A program made the position numbers and the translations under genes. This document shows, piece after piece, positions 43,399 through 44,134 of a stretch of DNA of 44,134 nt (positions within the stretch are counted from its first letter, which is position 1; each line of letters starts with the position of its first letter). The DNA comes from Draconibacterium orientale. GTDB lineage: Bacteria; Bacteroidota; Bacteroidia; Bacteroidales; JAADGE01. The notes beneath the pieces are model-generated. The model did not search any database, was not told where the DNA came from, and was given only the letters and a program-made list of their open reading frames with translations. The stretch spans positions 1 to 44,134 of the forward strand of contig DZBS01000013.1 of NCBI GenBank assembly GCA_022729995.1. Direction: 5' to 3'.

Positions 43399-43429
43399 CA
43401 CTACAAAGCACTTTTAACTACATAGAAAA

Positions 43430-44065
43430 ATGAACACAGAAAATCAAAAACATCTTGAAAATTTATCGGAAATACGTTCGATAATGGAGCGCTCATCGAG
43501 TTTCCTGTCACTTAGCGGTTTAGCAGGTGTTTTTGCCGGAATTGCGGCTCTTATCGGAGCAGGATTTGCATATTGGTATGCGTATATTTATAACGCAAGA
43601 AACATTGTAAACAAACATATTCCCTACTACGAATTAACCGACGAAGTATTCAAAGTTCTTATTATTGATGCAATTGTGGTTTTAGTTATTGCTCTGGCTT
43701 CGGGTTATTATTTTACTCACCGAAATGCTAAAAAAAAAGGATTAAAGCTTTGGAATGCAACTTCAAAAAGAATGTTATCAAGTTTGGCAATTCCTTTAAT
43801 TACAGGCGGAATATTTTCTTTAATAATGATTTTTCAGGGAACCGGATATATTGTTTCGGCTGTAACGCTCATCTTTTATGGTTTAGCTTTGGTAAATGCT
43901 TCAAAATATACTCTGAAAGAAGTAAAGTTTTTAGGAATTTTCGAAATTATTTTAGGACTTATTGCAAGCATGTTTATTGGTTACGGACTTTTCTTTTGGG
44001 CTTTCGGATTTGGAATTTTGCATATTATTTACGGAATTTTAATGTTTACCAGATACGAAAAATGA
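43430..44065 (+). CDS. Hypothetical six-helix membrane protein
   Basis: This 211-residue protein has a charged N-terminal helix (MNTENQKHLENLSEIRSIME) followed by about six hydrophobic segments: 28-55, 74-94, 113-130, 136-152, 165-180 and 185-203. The cytoplasmic loop HRNAKKKGLKLWNATSKRM lies after the second. It resembles a membrane-protein type frequent in Bacteroidota, often found beside a small winged-helix regulator, which would lie beyond the right edge if present. No function is recognised. Confidence 0.8.
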   Translation: MNTENQKHLENLSEIRSIMERSSSFLSLSGLAGVFAGIAALIGAGFAYWYAYIYNARNIVNKHIPYYELTDEVFKVLIIDAIVVLVIALASGYYFTHRNAKKKGLKLWNATSKRMLSSLAIPLITGGIFSLIMIFQGTGYIVSAVTLIFYGLALVNASKYTLKEVKFLGIFEIILGLIASMFIGYGLFFWAFGFGILHIIYGILMFTRYEK

Positions 44066-44080
44066 ATTAACAGAATTGAC

Positions 44081-44134
44081 TGAATTATGAATTATGAATT
44101 ATGAATTATGAATTATGAATTATGAATTATGAAT
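44081..44134. repeat. Tandem heptamer repeat (TGAATTA)n, cut by the window edge
   Basis: Seven perfect TGAATTA copies plus five bases of an eighth run to the last base, starting 15 bp after the stop of the membrane protein gene. Two degenerate units also occur at 11645-11657 near the end of truA. Confidence 0.95.

Overview
The window is an AT-rich chromosomal segment from a member of the Bacteroidota, most likely an anaerobic fermenter in or near the Bacteroidales/Marinilabiliales. The evidence is a type IX secretion sorting domain, a TonB-dependent receptor paired with a DUF4249 lipoprotein, DUF4293 and DUF3127 proteins, repeated TAnnTTTG promoter elements, and an [FeFe]-hydrogenase operon together with pta/ackA. 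Genus or species cannot be fixed from this sequence. No rRNA, tRNA, CRISPR array, transposase or phage gene was seen.

Layout, left to right. Positions 1-1.1 kb hold the start of a secreted protein running off the left edge, a PIN-domain toxin gene broken by two stop codons, and its small intact partner. Positions 1.1-6.3 kb hold a hypothetical gene, the histidine-degradation pair hutI-ftcD and a divergent YfcC-type transporter. Positions 6.3-9.0 kb are a minus-strand run of aroE, an MscS-like channel, a lone receiver protein and a HEPN/MNT toxin-antitoxin pair. Positions 9.3-12.4 kb carry a DedA protein, a TPR protein and truA. Positions 12.6-15.9 kb are a pta / 3-hydroxyacyl-CoA-dehydrogenase-like / ackA cluster.

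Positions 16-18.5 kb carry a DUF4293 protein, a Cache-SpoIIE phosphatase and a metal-binding-domain lipoprotein. Positions 18.6-20.2 kb are an operon of an FKBP (interrupted by a 32-bp insertion), a cyclophilin and a DUF3127 protein. Positions 20.3-23.7 kb hold the TonB-dependent receptor and DUF4249 lipoprotein. Positions 23.8-27.0 kb hold kdsC, a DUF2520 protein and etfBA. Positions 27.2-32.1 kb hold a DbpA-like RNA helicase, a dihydroorotate-dehydrogenase-like protein with a ferredoxin-NADP reductase, a cold-shock protein and an FkbM methyltransferase. Positions 32.3-39.5 kb hold a eukaryote-like citrate synthase, a 1111-residue membrane STAND-type NTPase with WD40 repeats, RidA and a T9SS cargo protein. 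Positions 39.6-43.0 kb are the hydCBA hydrogenase operon, followed by a membrane protein and a heptamer tandem repeat at the right edge.

Together the metabolic genes suggest amino-acid (histidine) and organic-acid fermentation: carbon leaves through acetyl-CoA, acetyl-phosphate and acetate with ATP formation, and excess NADH can be released as hydrogen. EtfAB and the ferredoxin-NADP reductase give further electron routes. The most notable features are the altered active site of the dehydrogenase inside the pta-ackA cluster, the FKBP insertion, two intergenic hairpins built on a 7-bp period, the eukaryote-like citrate synthase, and the membrane-anchored nSTAND-WD40 protein.
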